Assembly: GCF_017306545.1 (NCBI RefSeq)
Contig: NZ_JAFKID010000008.1
Span: 1-64,000, forward strand
Source of the DNA: Mesorhizobium sp.
GTDB taxonomy: Bacteria; Pseudomonadota; Alphaproteobacteria; Rhizobiales; Rhizobiaceae
DNA length: 64,000 nucleotides
Direction of reading: 5' to 3'
Shown here: positions 32,968 through 42,964 of the stretch, one piece after another
Numbering within the stretch: position 1 is the first letter of the stretch
How the letters are laid out: every line of letters begins with the position of its first letter
Made by a program: the position numbers and the translations under genes
Notes under the pieces: model-generated
The model's input: the letters and a program-made list of their open reading frames with translations, nothing else
Database searches by the model: none
Told to the model about the DNA's origin: nothing

Positions 32968-34479
32968 ATGCCCGTGCCAGCCGCCGCCACCATCCTTCTG
33001 TCTCCCGCCGACAACGTCGCCGTCGCCAATGGCAAACTGGAGGCCGGCGCCGCCCTGCCGCAAGGGGCGAAGGCCGTCCAGCCGATCGAACCCGGCCACA
33101 AGGTCGCCATCCGGCCGATCGCGGCCGGCGAGGCTGTGGTCAAATACGCGCAGGCGATCGGCCGGGCGACCTGCGATATCGCGGCGGGCGAGCATGTGCA
33201 TTCGCACAATCTTGCCTTCGAGTCCGGTCGCCTGCCGGTCGTGCCGCCGGGTGAGGCGTTGCGCGCCGAGGCGGCCGACAAGGCCCGCACCTTCATGGGC
33301 TACCGCCGCGCCGACGGGCGCGCCGGCACGCGCAACTTCGTCGGCATCGTGGCCAGCGTCAACTGCTCGGCGACTGTCTGCCATGCCATCGCCGACGAGG
33401 CGAACAAGCGGCTGCTGCCGCTCTATCCCGGCATCGACGGCTTCGTGCCGATCGTGCACGGCCAGGGCTGCGGCATGAGCGCGACCGGCGACGGCATGAT
33501 GGTGCTGCATCGCACGCTGGCCGGCTACGCCCGCCATCCCAATTTCGGCGGCATCCTGATGGTCGGCCTCGGCTGCGAGGTCAACCAGTTGACGCTTTAC
33601 GGCCAGAAGGGCGTTGCGGCGGGAAAACGCCATTTCAACATCCAGGATTCCGGCGGCTCGCGCAAATCGGTGGAGCGGGCGATGGGCGTGCTGGCGGAAA
33701 TCGCGGCGGAAGTCGGCGCGCTGAAGCGCGAGCCGATCCCGCTCAGCGAAATCGTCGTCGGCCTGCAATGCGGCGGCTCGGACGGCATGTCCGGCATCAC
33801 CGCCAATCCGGCGCTGGGTGCTGCCGTCGATCTCCTGGCAGACGTCGGCGGCATCGGCATTCTTTCCGAGACGACCGAGATTTACGGCGCCGAGCATCTG
33901 CTGGCCTCGCGCGCGGCGAGTCCGGAAATCGCGGAGAAGCTCGACGGCCTGATCAAGTGGTGGGAGGACCACGTCGCCCGGCACGGCGCTTCGATCGACA
34001 ACAACCCGTCGCCCGGCAACAAGCGCGGCGGACTGACCACCATCCTGGAAAAGTCGCTCGGGGCGGTGGCGAAAGGCGGCTCGACGCCGCTCAACGGCGT
34101 CTTCAATTATGCCGAGAAGGTTTCCGGCCACGGCCTCGTCTTCATGGACACGCCCGGCTACGATCCGGTTTCGGCGACCGGACAGGTGGCCGGCGGCGCC
34201 AACATCATCGTCTTCACCACCGGGCGCGGCTCCTGCTTCGGCAGCCATCCGACGCCGTCGATCAAGGTCGCCACCAATACGGCGCTCTACAACGCGATGG
34301 AGGAGGACATGGACGTCAATTGCGGCGTCATCGCCTCGGGCGACCGGAGCATTGCCGAGATGGGTCGGGAACTTTTCGAGCTGATCGTCGAGACGGCATC
34401 GGGCAAGAAGACCAAGAGCGAACTGTTCGGCTACGGCGACAACGAGTTCGTGCCGTGGCACCTTGGCGCCACGCTCTGA
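32968..34479 (+). CDS. UxaA-family sugar-acid dehydratase (SAF fused to catalytic domain)
   Basis: The 503-residue enzyme has an N-terminal SAF domain (about residues 8-90) fused to the UxaA catalytic domain, as in altronate and galactarate dehydratases. Landmarks are FMGYRRADGRAGTRNFVGI near residue 109, HGQGCGMS near 165 and GLQCGGSDGMSGITANPALG near 265. These enzymes dehydrate sugar acids to 2-keto-3-deoxy acids with a metal ion. The following gene encodes an aldose-dehydrogenase-like aldo/keto reductase. The specific sugar acid is not evident. It is divergent from the double-HTH GntR regulator. Confidence 0.85.
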   Translation: MPVPAAATILLSPADNVAVANGKLEAGAALPQGAKAVQPIEPGHKVAIRPIAAGEAVVKYAQAIGRATCDIAAGEHVHSHNLAFESGRLPVVPPGEALRAEAADKARTFMGYRRADGRAGTRNFVGIVASVNCSATVCHAIADEANKRLLPLYPGIDGFVPIVHGQGCGMSATGDGMMVLHRTLAGYARHPNFGGILMVGLGCEVNQLTLYGQKGVAAGKRHFNIQDSGGSRKSVERAMGVLAEIAAEVGALKREPIPLSEIVVGLQCGGSDGMSGITANPALGAAVDLLADVGGIGILSETTEIYGAEHLLASRAASPEIAEKLDGLIKWWEDHVARHGASIDNNPSPGNKRGGLTTILEKSLGAVAKGGSTPLNGVFNYAEKVSGHGLVFMDTPGYDPVSATGQVAGGANIIVFTTGRGSCFGSHPTPSIKVATNTALYNAMEEDMDVNCGVIASGDRSIAEMGRELFELIVETASGKKTKSELFGYGDNEFVPWHLGATL

Positions 34480-34519
34480 CCACGAGCGGCCGATACAGGC
34501 GGCAAGGGGAGATTTGCGG

Positions 34520-35536
34520 ATGAAGACGCGCCGCATCGGCAGGACAGGGCTCGAGGTCACGGAGTACAGCTTCGGCGGCGCTTCGCTCGGCAATCTTTAT
34601 CAGACTGTGTCGCCAGAGGGCGCTTTTGGCGCGCTCGATGCGGCCTGGGGCGCCGGCATGCGCTATTTCGATACGGCGCCGCATTACGGCTTCGGCCTGT
34701 CGGAGCGCCGCTTCGGCGACTACCTGCGGGCGAAGCCGCGCGACAGCTACGTTTTGTCCACCAAGGTCGGGCGCCTGCTGAAGCCGGTGCCGGAAGACCA
34801 GGTTCCCGATGTCGGCTTCGTCGATCCGCTGCCGTTCAAGCTCGAATACGACTACAGCTATGACGGCATCATGCGCTCTGTCGATTTCAGCTATGCGCGG
34901 CTGGGGCTGAACCGCATCGATATCCTTTATGTGCACGATATCGGCGTCTACACGCACGGCATCGAACAGACCGAAATCCATCTCAGGCAGTTCCTCGACG
35001 GCGGGCTGAAGGCGCTGGAAGAGCTGAAATCGAGCGGCATGATTTCCGCCTACGGGCTCGGCGTCAACGAGGTCGAGGTTTGCCTGAACGTCATGCACCG
35101 GGCGCCGCTCGACTGCATCCTGCTTGCCGGCCGCTATTCGCTGCTCGACCGTTCCGCCGAAGCGGAGCTGATCCCGCTCTGCCGGCAGGCCGGTACCTCG
35201 CTGGTGGTCGGCGGCGTCTTCAATTCGGGCATCCTGGCGACCGGCGCCAAGCCCGGCGCGCATTTCGACTACGGCGCCGCGCCGCAGGCCATTCTGGACA
35301 AGGTCGCCGCGATGGAGGCGATTGCCGCCGATGGCGGCTATCCGCTGGCCGCCGCCGCCATGAAGTTTCCGCTTGCGGAACCTGCGGTGGCGACGGTGCT
35401 GATCGGCACCGCCAAGGCGTCCAGCCTGAAGCGCAACATGGATTTGCTGAAGATCGACGTGCCTGCCGCGGATTGCGAGAAATACCGCGCGTATACGACC
35501 GTGCAGCAGCCGCTGACGGGAGCCGTGCGCGAATAG
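34520..35536 (+). CDS. aldo/keto reductase (aldose 1-dehydrogenase / pyridoxal dehydrogenase type)
   Basis: The 338-residue TIM-barrel enzyme has the AKR tetrad: Asp in YFDTAPHYG (residues 51-59), the lysine in LSTKVGRL near 83, and the histidine in DILYVHDI near 138. Its closest family feel is D-threo-aldose (L-fucose) 1-dehydrogenase and pyridoxal 4-dehydrogenase, which oxidise with NAD. It lies 40 bases downstream of the UxaA-family dehydratase in the same direction, which supports a sugar or sugar-acid pathway. GGGGAG precedes the ATG at 34520; a longer frame from 34463 is rejected. Confidence 0.83.
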   Translation: MKTRRIGRTGLEVTEYSFGGASLGNLYQTVSPEGAFGALDAAWGAGMRYFDTAPHYGFGLSERRFGDYLRAKPRDSYVLSTKVGRLLKPVPEDQVPDVGFVDPLPFKLEYDYSYDGIMRSVDFSYARLGLNRIDILYVHDIGVYTHGIEQTEIHLRQFLDGGLKALEELKSSGMISAYGLGVNEVEVCLNVMHRAPLDCILLAGRYSLLDRSAEAELIPLCRQAGTSLVVGGVFNSGILATGAKPGAHFDYGAAPQAILDKVAAMEAIAADGGYPLAAAAMKFPLAEPAVATVLIGTAKASSLKRNMDLLKIDVPAADCEKYRAYTTVQQPLTGAVRE

Positions 35537-35629
35537 GGCTTTTTAGCCAGTCGCATTCGCCGTCGGCTGGACGATCCGAGGTCGGTTTTGCGGCCGCCTT
35601 TCGCCGCAATTGCGAGCCAGCCTTGCGCC

Positions 35630-36010
35630 GTGACGATTCCCAAGCTGCTTGCCGCTTTGCCTCTCCTCCTTGCCGCCGGATCGGCTCATGCCGGCGCGAG
35701 CGGTCTTTATGTTTATTGCGACAACGGGCTGCGCTGCGTGAAGGCGCCGTGCCCGTCCAGCAGCGTGCTGGACCTCAGGACCGGCGCGGTCATCAAAGGC
35801 GTGTCGGTCGATACGAAGCGGTTGCCTGAAAAGGATCGGCCGGCCGACCTGCCCGACCGGCTCTACGCCGGAAAGCTGGTGCTGCGCGGGGCCGTCGAGC
35901 GGCGGATGGTGACTTATACCGGCAAGGCATACGCCTTGCCCTATCTCGTCGCCACGGCGATAGAGCGCAAAGCCACGGCAGATGAAGCGGCGCGCTGCCG
36001 CGGCCGCTAA
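35630..36010 (+). CDS. small secreted hypothetical protein
   Basis: The frame encodes about 126 residues with a clear signal peptide (TIPKLLAALPLLLAAGSAHA) and a mature domain with three cysteines near the start (YCDNGLRCVKAPCPSSS) and one near the end. I chose GTG 35630, which places the signal peptide at the N-terminus; no strong ribosome site is seen. No named family is recognised. It converges on the amidase gene with a 4-base overlap. Confidence 0.55.
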   Translation: MTIPKLLAALPLLLAAGSAHAGASGLYVYCDNGLRCVKAPCPSSSVLDLRTGAVIKGVSVDTKRLPEKDRPADLPDRLYAGKLVLRGAVERRMVTYTGKAYALPYLVATAIERKATADEAARCRGR

Positions 36011-37302
36011 GCCTTAAGCAGCTTTTCCGCGGCAGCGGCGATCGCCAGTAGCCGCCGGTCGTGGCCGGCGCGCGCCACCAGCATCAGGCCGCTGGGCAGG
36101 CGGGTGCCCGGCATCGGCAGGGTGATGGCGCAGAGGTCGAACTGGTTGGCGACCTGGGTGTTTCTCAACAGCAGGCCTTCGGTGTGGTCGCGCAACCGCT
36201 CGTCGGCCGCCATGGCGGCGATCGGCGCTGCAAAGAGTGGCACGGTGGGCAGCACCAGCGCGTCGAGGCCGGTCAAGCGCTCGTCCATGGCGGCCGCCAG
36301 TTCGGTGCGCCGGCGCAGGGCGCGGATGTAGAAAGGCGTCGGCACGGCAACGGCGCGCACAAGCGGTTCCTCGACGTGCGGATCGACCGGAGCGCCTGCG
36401 CCTTCAGCCAGCCAGTCGGCGTGGATTTCCGCTCCTTCCAGCGCCGCAAGCGAGCCGCGCTTGCGCGTCGCCTTCATTTCGGACAGCAGGTCGTCGATAC
36501 CGAAATCGGCAATATGCGATCCTGTAAGCTCAAGCTTACGGATTGTCGCATCGAAGGCGGCGGCGATTTCGTCCTCGATGTTCTCGAACAGTATGCCGCG
36601 CGGCACGCCGAAGCGCAGGCCGGCAAGCGACAGGACGGGCAGGGGCGCGGCTTCCTCGCCGGCCATGACGGCGTCCGCCGCCGCGCAATGCGCGACGCTG
36701 CGGGCGAGCGGGCCGATCGAATCCAGCGTCGGCGACAGCGGGAAGGCGCCGGCCAACGGCACCCGCCGCGCCGTCGGCTTGAAGCCGACGATGCCGTTGA
36801 GCGCCGCCGGGATGCGCACCGAGCCGCCGGTGTCGGAGCCGATGGCGATCTCGCTGGTGCCCTCGGCGGCCGAAACGCCGGCGCCCGAGGACGAGCCGCC
36901 GGGAATGAGGCTGGCGTCGGCGGCGTTGCCCGGCGTGCCGGTGTGCGGGTTGTCGCCAATGGCCGTGAAGGCGAATTCCGTCATCGTTGTCTTACCGATG
37001 ATGACGGCGCCGGCCCTTCGCAACCGCATGACGATTGCCGCGTCGGCGGCGGCGGGCGGAGCGTTGCGCCGCAGCACGGAGCCGGCCAGCGTCGGCTCGC
37101 CGGCGACGTCGAACAGGTCCTTGATCGAGACGATCGCGCCGTCCAGCGGCCCGAGCGTGACACCGGCCTTGCGGCGGGCATCGGCGGCGTCGGCTGCTGC
37201 GCGGGCGGCTTCGGCATAGAGCTTGGCGAAGACGCGCTCCTCGTCGGCGCGGGCTTGCAGGCGATTCAAGATTTCTTCGAGACAGTCGCGGGATGACGGC
37301 AA
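36007..37302 (-). CDS. amidase signature-family hydrolase
   Basis: The protein of about 431 residues carries the amidase Ser-cisSer-Lys triad: Lys in VSIKDLFDVAGE (about 60), the serine-rich loop PGGSSSGAGVSAA (about 135) and the nucleophile in GSDTGGSVRIPAAL (about 157). It hydrolyses an unknown amide; it is not the GatA subunit, given its lone context. No ATG lies near the start. TTG 37302 has GGAG 7 bases upstream and is preferred over GTG 37359. The start is uncertain. Confidence 0.85.
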   Translation of the reverse strand: MPSSRDCLEEILNRLQARADEERVFAKLYAEAARAAADAADARRKAGVTLGPLDGAIVSIKDLFDVAGEPTLAGSVLRRNAPPAAADAAIVMRLRRAGAVIIGKTTMTEFAFTAIGDNPHTGTPGNAADASLIPGGSSSGAGVSAAEGTSEIAIGSDTGGSVRIPAALNGIVGFKPTARRVPLAGAFPLSPTLDSIGPLARSVAHCAAADAVMAGEEAAPLPVLSLAGLRFGVPRGILFENIEDEIAAAFDATIRKLELTGSHIADFGIDDLLSEMKATRKRGSLAALEGAEIHADWLAEGAGAPVDPHVEEPLVRAVAVPTPFYIRALRRRTELAAAMDERLTGLDALVLPTVPLFAAPIAAMAADERLRDHTEGLLLRNTQVANQFDLCAITLPMPGTRLPSGLMLVARAGHDRRLLAIAAAAEKLLKA

Positions 37303-37397
37303 GATCGCACTCCGGATTTCAGCCGACCTTGCTATAGCAGGGCTACTGGGGCGCAACACCCCCGTTGGCTTGGGCCATCGATCCGAAGGACTATCGA

Positions 37398-38450
37398 CTA
37401 TCCGTCCTGTCCGAAGGCTTCTACGGCGTCCGGCCGGCTCAGGCTTTGCAGCGAAGCCACCGGCTTGCCGGCGATGCGCGCCATCACCGCGCGTGCCAGT
37501 TCAGAGCCCGCCAGCCGCACGTTTTCGTTGACGACGTGAATCTGCGGGCGCAGCAGGTGCAGCAGGCGCGATGCCTGCTTGGAAACGATGTCGATGTCGC
37601 TGCCGAGACGGAAACCGGCATCCTCGATGCCGGCGACCAGCGCGAAAGTGGCCGCACCCGCGCCGCTGACGATGCCGTCCGGCCGCACCTTGCGCCTCAT
37701 CATTTCGGCCGTGCGGGCGCGGATCGCCTCGATGGAATGGTCGACGGTGACGCCGGTCAGCGGCGCCTCCGTCAGGCCGTGCTCGGCCAACGCCTCGGCG
37801 AAGCCGTCGCGCATGTGGTGGAAGTAGCTGAGGTTGGCGGGCGGCGCCAGAAGCGCCAGCCTGCGACGGCCGAGCGCCGCCAATCTTTCCACCGCCTGTG
37901 CGGCGAAGGCGGTGTTGTCGAAGTCGTGATAGGGGTGCTCGATGCCCATGGCGGTGCGGCCGTGCGTGGCGAAGGGAAAGCCGTGCTCGGTCATGTAGCG
38001 CACGCGCTTGTCGTCCGGCTCGGTGCGCGAAATGATGATGCCGTCGGCCGATGCCGTTTCGACGATGTAGCGCACCGGTTCCAGCGGATCGTTGTTGCGC
38101 GAATAGGGCGTGACGATGAGGTGATAGGGCGTCGGCGCCAGCGCTTCCGAGATGCCGTAGATCATGTCGGAGACGAAACCGCCGATCTGCTCCTCGGTGT
38201 CGAGCACCAGCGAGATGACGTTGGTCTTGCCGGTGCGCAGGCGCACGCCGGCGCGGTTCGGCCGGTAGCCGATCTGGCGGGCGACGAGCTGCACGCGCTT
38301 GCGGGTCTCGGCGCCGATCTCCGGCGCGTCCTTCAATGCGCGCGAGACGGTGGTGACGCCGAGCCCGGTCATGAAGGCAAGCGTCTTCAGCGTCGGCCGT
38401 TCGGCCTGCTCCGTCTCGTCCGTTCCGCTGGTGTGGCTGTCCTGGTCCAT
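37398..38450 (-). CDS. LacI-family sugar regulator
   Basis: The 350-residue regulator has an N-terminal LacI HTH (LKTLAFMTGLGVTTVSRALK, about residues 20-40) with the hinge region LVARQIGYRPNRAG, and a periplasmic-binding-like sugar domain. It is divergent from the sugar ABC operon at 38707. A 16-bp operator occurs once on each side of the intergenic region, in opposite orientation, so it probably represses both itself and the transporter. The start is the ATG at 38450; a longer frame to 38522 would run into the first operator. Confidence 0.9.
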   Translation of the reverse strand: MDQDSHTSGTDETEQAERPTLKTLAFMTGLGVTTVSRALKDAPEIGAETRKRVQLVARQIGYRPNRAGVRLRTGKTNVISLVLDTEEQIGGFVSDMIYGISEALAPTPYHLIVTPYSRNNDPLEPVRYIVETASADGIIISRTEPDDKRVRYMTEHGFPFATHGRTAMGIEHPYHDFDNTAFAAQAVERLAALGRRRLALLAPPANLSYFHHMRDGFAEALAEHGLTEAPLTGVTVDHSIEAIRARTAEMMRRKVRPDGIVSGAGAATFALVAGIEDAGFRLGSDIDIVSKQASRLLHLLRPQIHVVNENVRLAGSELARAVMARIAGKPVASLQSLSRPDAVEAFGQDG

Positions 38451-38527
38451 CGCTTCCGCCCTGCAAGGCGCATAGCAGTCGCATCGTCGTCCCGCAATTG
38501 CCGACGCGGCTGACTTCCGCATTTATT

Positions 38528-38543
38528 CTGAAACGTTACAGAT
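38528..38543. promoter_or_regulatory. LacI-type operator O1
   Basis: CTGAAACGTTACAGAT contains the TGNAAC-GTTNCA core typical of LacI-family sites. It is the exact reverse complement of the site at 38671-38686. Confidence 0.7.
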
Positions 38544-38670
38544 ATGCAATTACCTTGGTCTGGATTTATGGAAATTAAAGAAAAACAAGATCTTGTCGCT
38601 TCCGTGGGTTGAGGATGTGGCTCCAGTTTGGCAGGAGGGTTGCGTTGGACGACATTTTACCGTATCCAAA

Positions 38671-38686
38671 ATCTGTAACGTTTCAG
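38671..38686. promoter_or_regulatory. LacI-type operator O2
   Basis: ATCTGTAACGTTTCAG lies 20 bases before the substrate-binding protein start codon and its ribosome site. It is the perfect inverse of O1. The centres are 143 bp apart, a spacing that would allow DNA looping. Confidence 0.7.
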
Positions 38687-38706
38687 ATTTCTGGGAGGAA
38701 AGCGAA

Positions 38707-39951
38707 ATGCGATACAGAAGCGTCACCGCCTTGCTGGCGGCGAGCGCCGCCGCCCTTGCCTTTGCAGGCACCGCGGGAGCCACGGACCTGGAGGTGACCC
38801 ACTGGTGGACCTCGGGCGGCGAGGCGGCCGCAGTCGCCGAACTCGCCAAGGCCTTCGACGCCACCGGCAATCACTGGGTGGACGGCGCCATCGCGGGCTC
38901 CGGCGACACGGCGCGGCCGATCATGGTCAGCCGCATCACTGGCGGCGATCCGATGGGGGCGACGCAGTTCAACCATGGCCGCCAGGCCGAGGAACTGGTC
39001 GAGGCCGGGCTGATGCGCAACCTCGACGACATCGCGGCGAAGGAGAACTGGAAGGGCGTCATCAACCCGCCGTCGCTGCTCGAAGGCTGCGTGCTCGACG
39101 GCCATGTCTATTGCGTGCCGGTCAACATCCATGCCTGGCAGTGGCTATGGCTGTCGAACAAGGCCTTCGCCGATGCCGGCGTTGCGGTTCCAACCAACTG
39201 GGACGAGTTCGTGGCTGCCGCACCGGCGCTCGAGAAAGCCGGCATCACGCCGCTCGCCCTCGGCAAGCAGGGATGGCAGGAGGGCGGCCTGTTCAACAAC
39301 CTGGTTCTCGCGATCGGCGGCAAGGACCTTTACCTGAAGGTCTATCAGGACAAGGACGCCGCCGCCGCCGGCGGGCCGGATATGGCGAAGGTCTTCAAGG
39401 CCGCCGACGACGCCCGCAAGATGGCCAAGAACTCCAACGTCCAGGACTGGAACCAGGCCACCAACCTGGTTATCACCGGCAAGGCCGGCGGCCAGTCGAT
39501 GGGCGACTGGGCGCAGGGCGAATTCCAGGTGGCGGGGCAGGTGGCCGGCAAGGACTACAGCTGCCTCGTCGGGCTCGGCATGCCGAATGCCTATATCACC
39601 ACCGGCGGCGACAGCTTCTATTTTCCCAAGCTGGCCGACGAGGAAAAGTCCAAGGCGCAGGAAGAACTGGCTTCGGTCATGCTGTCGCCGAAGACGCAGG
39701 TGGCCTTCAACCTCAAGAAGGGGTCGATGCCGGTGCGCGGCGATGTGGACCTCACCACCGCCAACGACTGCATGAAGAAGGGCCTCGAGGTGCTGAAGGC
39801 CGGCAATGTCATCAAGAGCACGGATGAGTTGATCAGCCCCGACACCAACACGCAATTCAACGACCTGATGGCGGAATTCTTCGCCAAGCAGGACATGAGC
39901 GTGGAGGACGCGCAGAAGCGCTTCGCCGACATCATCGGCTCGGCCGACTAG
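38707..39951 (+). CDS. sugar ABC transporter substrate-binding protein (CUT1)
   Basis: The 414-residue periplasmic protein has a signal peptide (residues 1-25, ending GATA-like before TDLEVTHWW). The HWWTSGGEAAAVAELAKAF start resembles glucose/mannose-type CUT1 binding proteins. Aromatic residues for sugar stacking are plentiful (IHAWQWLWLS near 135). GGGAGG precedes the ATG at 38707. It heads an operon with two permeases, an ATPase, an isomerase and a dehydrogenase, and is followed by a hairpin that may raise its expression over the permeases. Confidence 0.9.
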   Translation: MRYRSVTALLAASAAALAFAGTAGATDLEVTHWWTSGGEAAAVAELAKAFDATGNHWVDGAIAGSGDTARPIMVSRITGGDPMGATQFNHGRQAEELVEAGLMRNLDDIAAKENWKGVINPPSLLEGCVLDGHVYCVPVNIHAWQWLWLSNKAFADAGVAVPTNWDEFVAAAPALEKAGITPLALGKQGWQEGGLFNNLVLAIGGKDLYLKVYQDKDAAAAGGPDMAKVFKAADDARKMAKNSNVQDWNQATNLVITGKAGGQSMGDWAQGEFQVAGQVAGKDYSCLVGLGMPNAYITTGGDSFYFPKLADEEKSKAQEELASVMLSPKTQVAFNLKKGSMPVRGDVDLTTANDCMKKGLEVLKAGNVIKSTDELISPDTNTQFNDLMAEFFAKQDMSVEDAQKRFADIIGSAD

Positions 39952-39968
39952 GACGGCGCCAGGCAACC

Positions 39969-39997
39969 GGCCCGGTTCCGCTCAGCGGGACCGGGCC
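39969..39997 (+). terminator. intra-operon hairpin after the binding-protein gene
   Basis: GGCCCGGT and ACCGGGCC pair, extended by a partly paired inner stem, in the 60-base gap between the binding-protein and permease genes. No T tract follows. Such hairpins protect the upstream mRNA and give higher levels of binding protein. Confidence 0.55.
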
Positions 39998-40011
39998 ATC
40001 CCTGTCACGCA

Positions 40012-40920
40012 ATGAAGACAGCGATGCGCAGCCAGAGCGAACGCCCCAACCCTCTCTTTCGCAATCTCAATGCGAAGATCGCCTCGATCCCGATGGTGCT
40101 GACAGCGCTCGTCGTGTTTGTCGGCGGCACGGCCTGGACGGTCCTCTACTCCTTCACCAATTCCAAGCTTCTGCCGCGCTGGAAGTTCGTCGGCCTCGAC
40201 CAGTACGAGCGGCTGTGGTCGACGCCGCGCTGGCTGGTCTCGATCGAGAATCTTTTCATCTACGGCGCGCTGTCGCTGATCTTTTCCTTCGTCATCGGCT
40301 TCCTGCTGGCGGCGATGCTCGACCGCAAGATCCGCTTCGAGGACACGTTCCGCACCATCTTCCTCTATCCGTTCGCGCTGTCCTTCATCGTCACCGGGCT
40401 GGTCTGGCAATGGCTGCTCAATCCCGATTTCGGTGTGCAGCACGTGGTGCGCTTGCTGGGCTGGGAGAGCTTCACCTTCAATCCCCTCTACGACCGCCAA
40501 CTCGTCATCTACGGCATCCTGATCGCAGCGCTGTGGCAGGGCACGGGGCTGATCATGTGCCTGATGCTGGCCGGTCTGCGTAGCATCGACGAGGATATCT
40601 GGAAAGCGGCGCGGGTGGACGGCATTCCGGTGTGGAAGACCTATCTGTTCATCGTCATCCCGATGTTGCGGCCGGTCTTCGTCACCACGCTGGTCATCAT
40701 CGCCTCGGCCATCGTCAAGGTCTACGACCTGGTGGTGGCGCAGACCGGCGGCGGTCCCGGCCATGCATCGGAAGTGCCGGCAAAATACGTCTACGACTAC
40801 ATGTTCCTCGGCCAGAACCTCGGCCAGGGTTTCGCGGCTTCGACGATGATGCTGCTTTCGGTGGTCATCGTCATCGTGCCGTGGGCCTATCTGGAATTCG
40901 GACGGCGGGGGCGGCGATGA
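40012..40920 (+). CDS. sugar ABC transporter permease (MalF-like)
   Basis: The 302-residue protein has six predicted helices and the CUT1 EAA-loop IWKAARVDGIPVWKTYLFIV near residue 198. The N-terminal cytoplasmic segment is about 25 residues. It pairs with the MalG-like permease, whose start overlaps its stop as ATGA. Either ATG 40012 or 40024 could be used. Confidence 0.9.
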   Translation: MKTAMRSQSERPNPLFRNLNAKIASIPMVLTALVVFVGGTAWTVLYSFTNSKLLPRWKFVGLDQYERLWSTPRWLVSIENLFIYGALSLIFSFVIGFLLAAMLDRKIRFEDTFRTIFLYPFALSFIVTGLVWQWLLNPDFGVQHVVRLLGWESFTFNPLYDRQLVIYGILIAALWQGTGLIMCLMLAGLRSIDEDIWKAARVDGIPVWKTYLFIVIPMLRPVFVTTLVIIASAIVKVYDLVVAQTGGGPGHASEVPAKYVYDYMFLGQNLGQGFAASTMMLLSVVIVIVPWAYLEFGRRGRR

Positions 40921-41825
40921 ACGTTGCGACAGCCGATACCGCTGCCGATGGACCGCGTGGCCGCAAACCGCGCCGGATGCTGTCGCGCCGCAACATCATT
41001 CTCTACGGTACGCTGTTCGTCGTGGCGGTCTATTATCTTTTGCCGCTCTACGTGATGGTCGTGACCTCCCTGAAGGGCATGCCGGAAATCCGCCTCGGCC
41101 ACATCTTCGCGCCGCCGGTGGAGATCACCTTCCAGCCCTGGGTGAAGGCGTGGGCACAGGCCTGCACGGGCCTGAATTGCGACGGTCTCTCGCGTGGCTT
41201 CTGGAATTCGGTGCGCATCACCGTGCCGTCTGTGCTTTTGTCGATCGCCATTGCCTCGGTGAACGGCTATGCGCTCGCCAACTGGCGCTTCAAGGGCGCG
41301 GAGGTGTTCTTCACCATCCTCATCGTCGGCGCCTTCATTCCCTATCAGGTGATGCTCTATCCGATCGTCATCATCCTGCGCGAGATGGGCCTCTACGGCA
41401 CGTTGACCGGGCTGGTGCTGGTCCATTCCATCTTCGGCATGCCGATCCTGACGCTGCTGTTTCGTAACTACTTCACGGCCTTGCCGGAGGAACTGTTCAA
41501 GGCCGCGCGCGTCGACGGCGCCGGCTTCTGGGGCATTTATCTCAGGATCATGCTGCCGATGTCGCTGCCGGTCTTCGTCGTCGCCGTCATCATCCAGATC
41601 ACCGGCATCTGGAACGACTTCCTGTTCGGCGTCGTCTACACCAAGCCCGACCTCTACCCGATGACGGTGCAGCTCAATAACATCGTCAATTCCGTGCAGG
41701 GCGTGAAGGAATACAACGTCAACATGGCGGCGACGCTGCTGACCGGCCTGGTGCCGCTGCTGGTCTATTTCGTTTCGGGAAAACTGTTCGTGCGCGGCAT
41801 CGCCGCCGGCGCTGTGAAGGGGTGA
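40917..41825 (+). CDS. sugar ABC transporter permease (MalG-like)
   Basis: The 302-residue protein has six predicted helices and the EAA-loop LFKAARVDGAGFWGIYLRIM near residue 192. It overlaps the upstream permease by 4 bases. A loop near residue 80 has two cysteines (ACTGLNCDGLSRGFWNS), often seen in the glucose/alpha-glucoside subgroup. The ATPase gene follows 4 bases later. Confidence 0.9.
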   Translation: MNVATADTAADGPRGRKPRRMLSRRNIILYGTLFVVAVYYLLPLYVMVVTSLKGMPEIRLGHIFAPPVEITFQPWVKAWAQACTGLNCDGLSRGFWNSVRITVPSVLLSIAIASVNGYALANWRFKGAEVFFTILIVGAFIPYQVMLYPIVIILREMGLYGTLTGLVLVHSIFGMPILTLLFRNYFTALPEELFKAARVDGAGFWGIYLRIMLPMSLPVFVVAVIIQITGIWNDFLFGVVYTKPDLYPMTVQLNNIVNSVQGVKEYNVNMAATLLTGLVPLLVYFVSGKLFVRGIAAGAVKG

Positions 41826-41829
41826 GCGC

Positions 41830-42933
<1,104 letters not shown>

Positions 42934-42964
42934 GAATTTTCCTCCCAGCAAACGGACAGAAACG

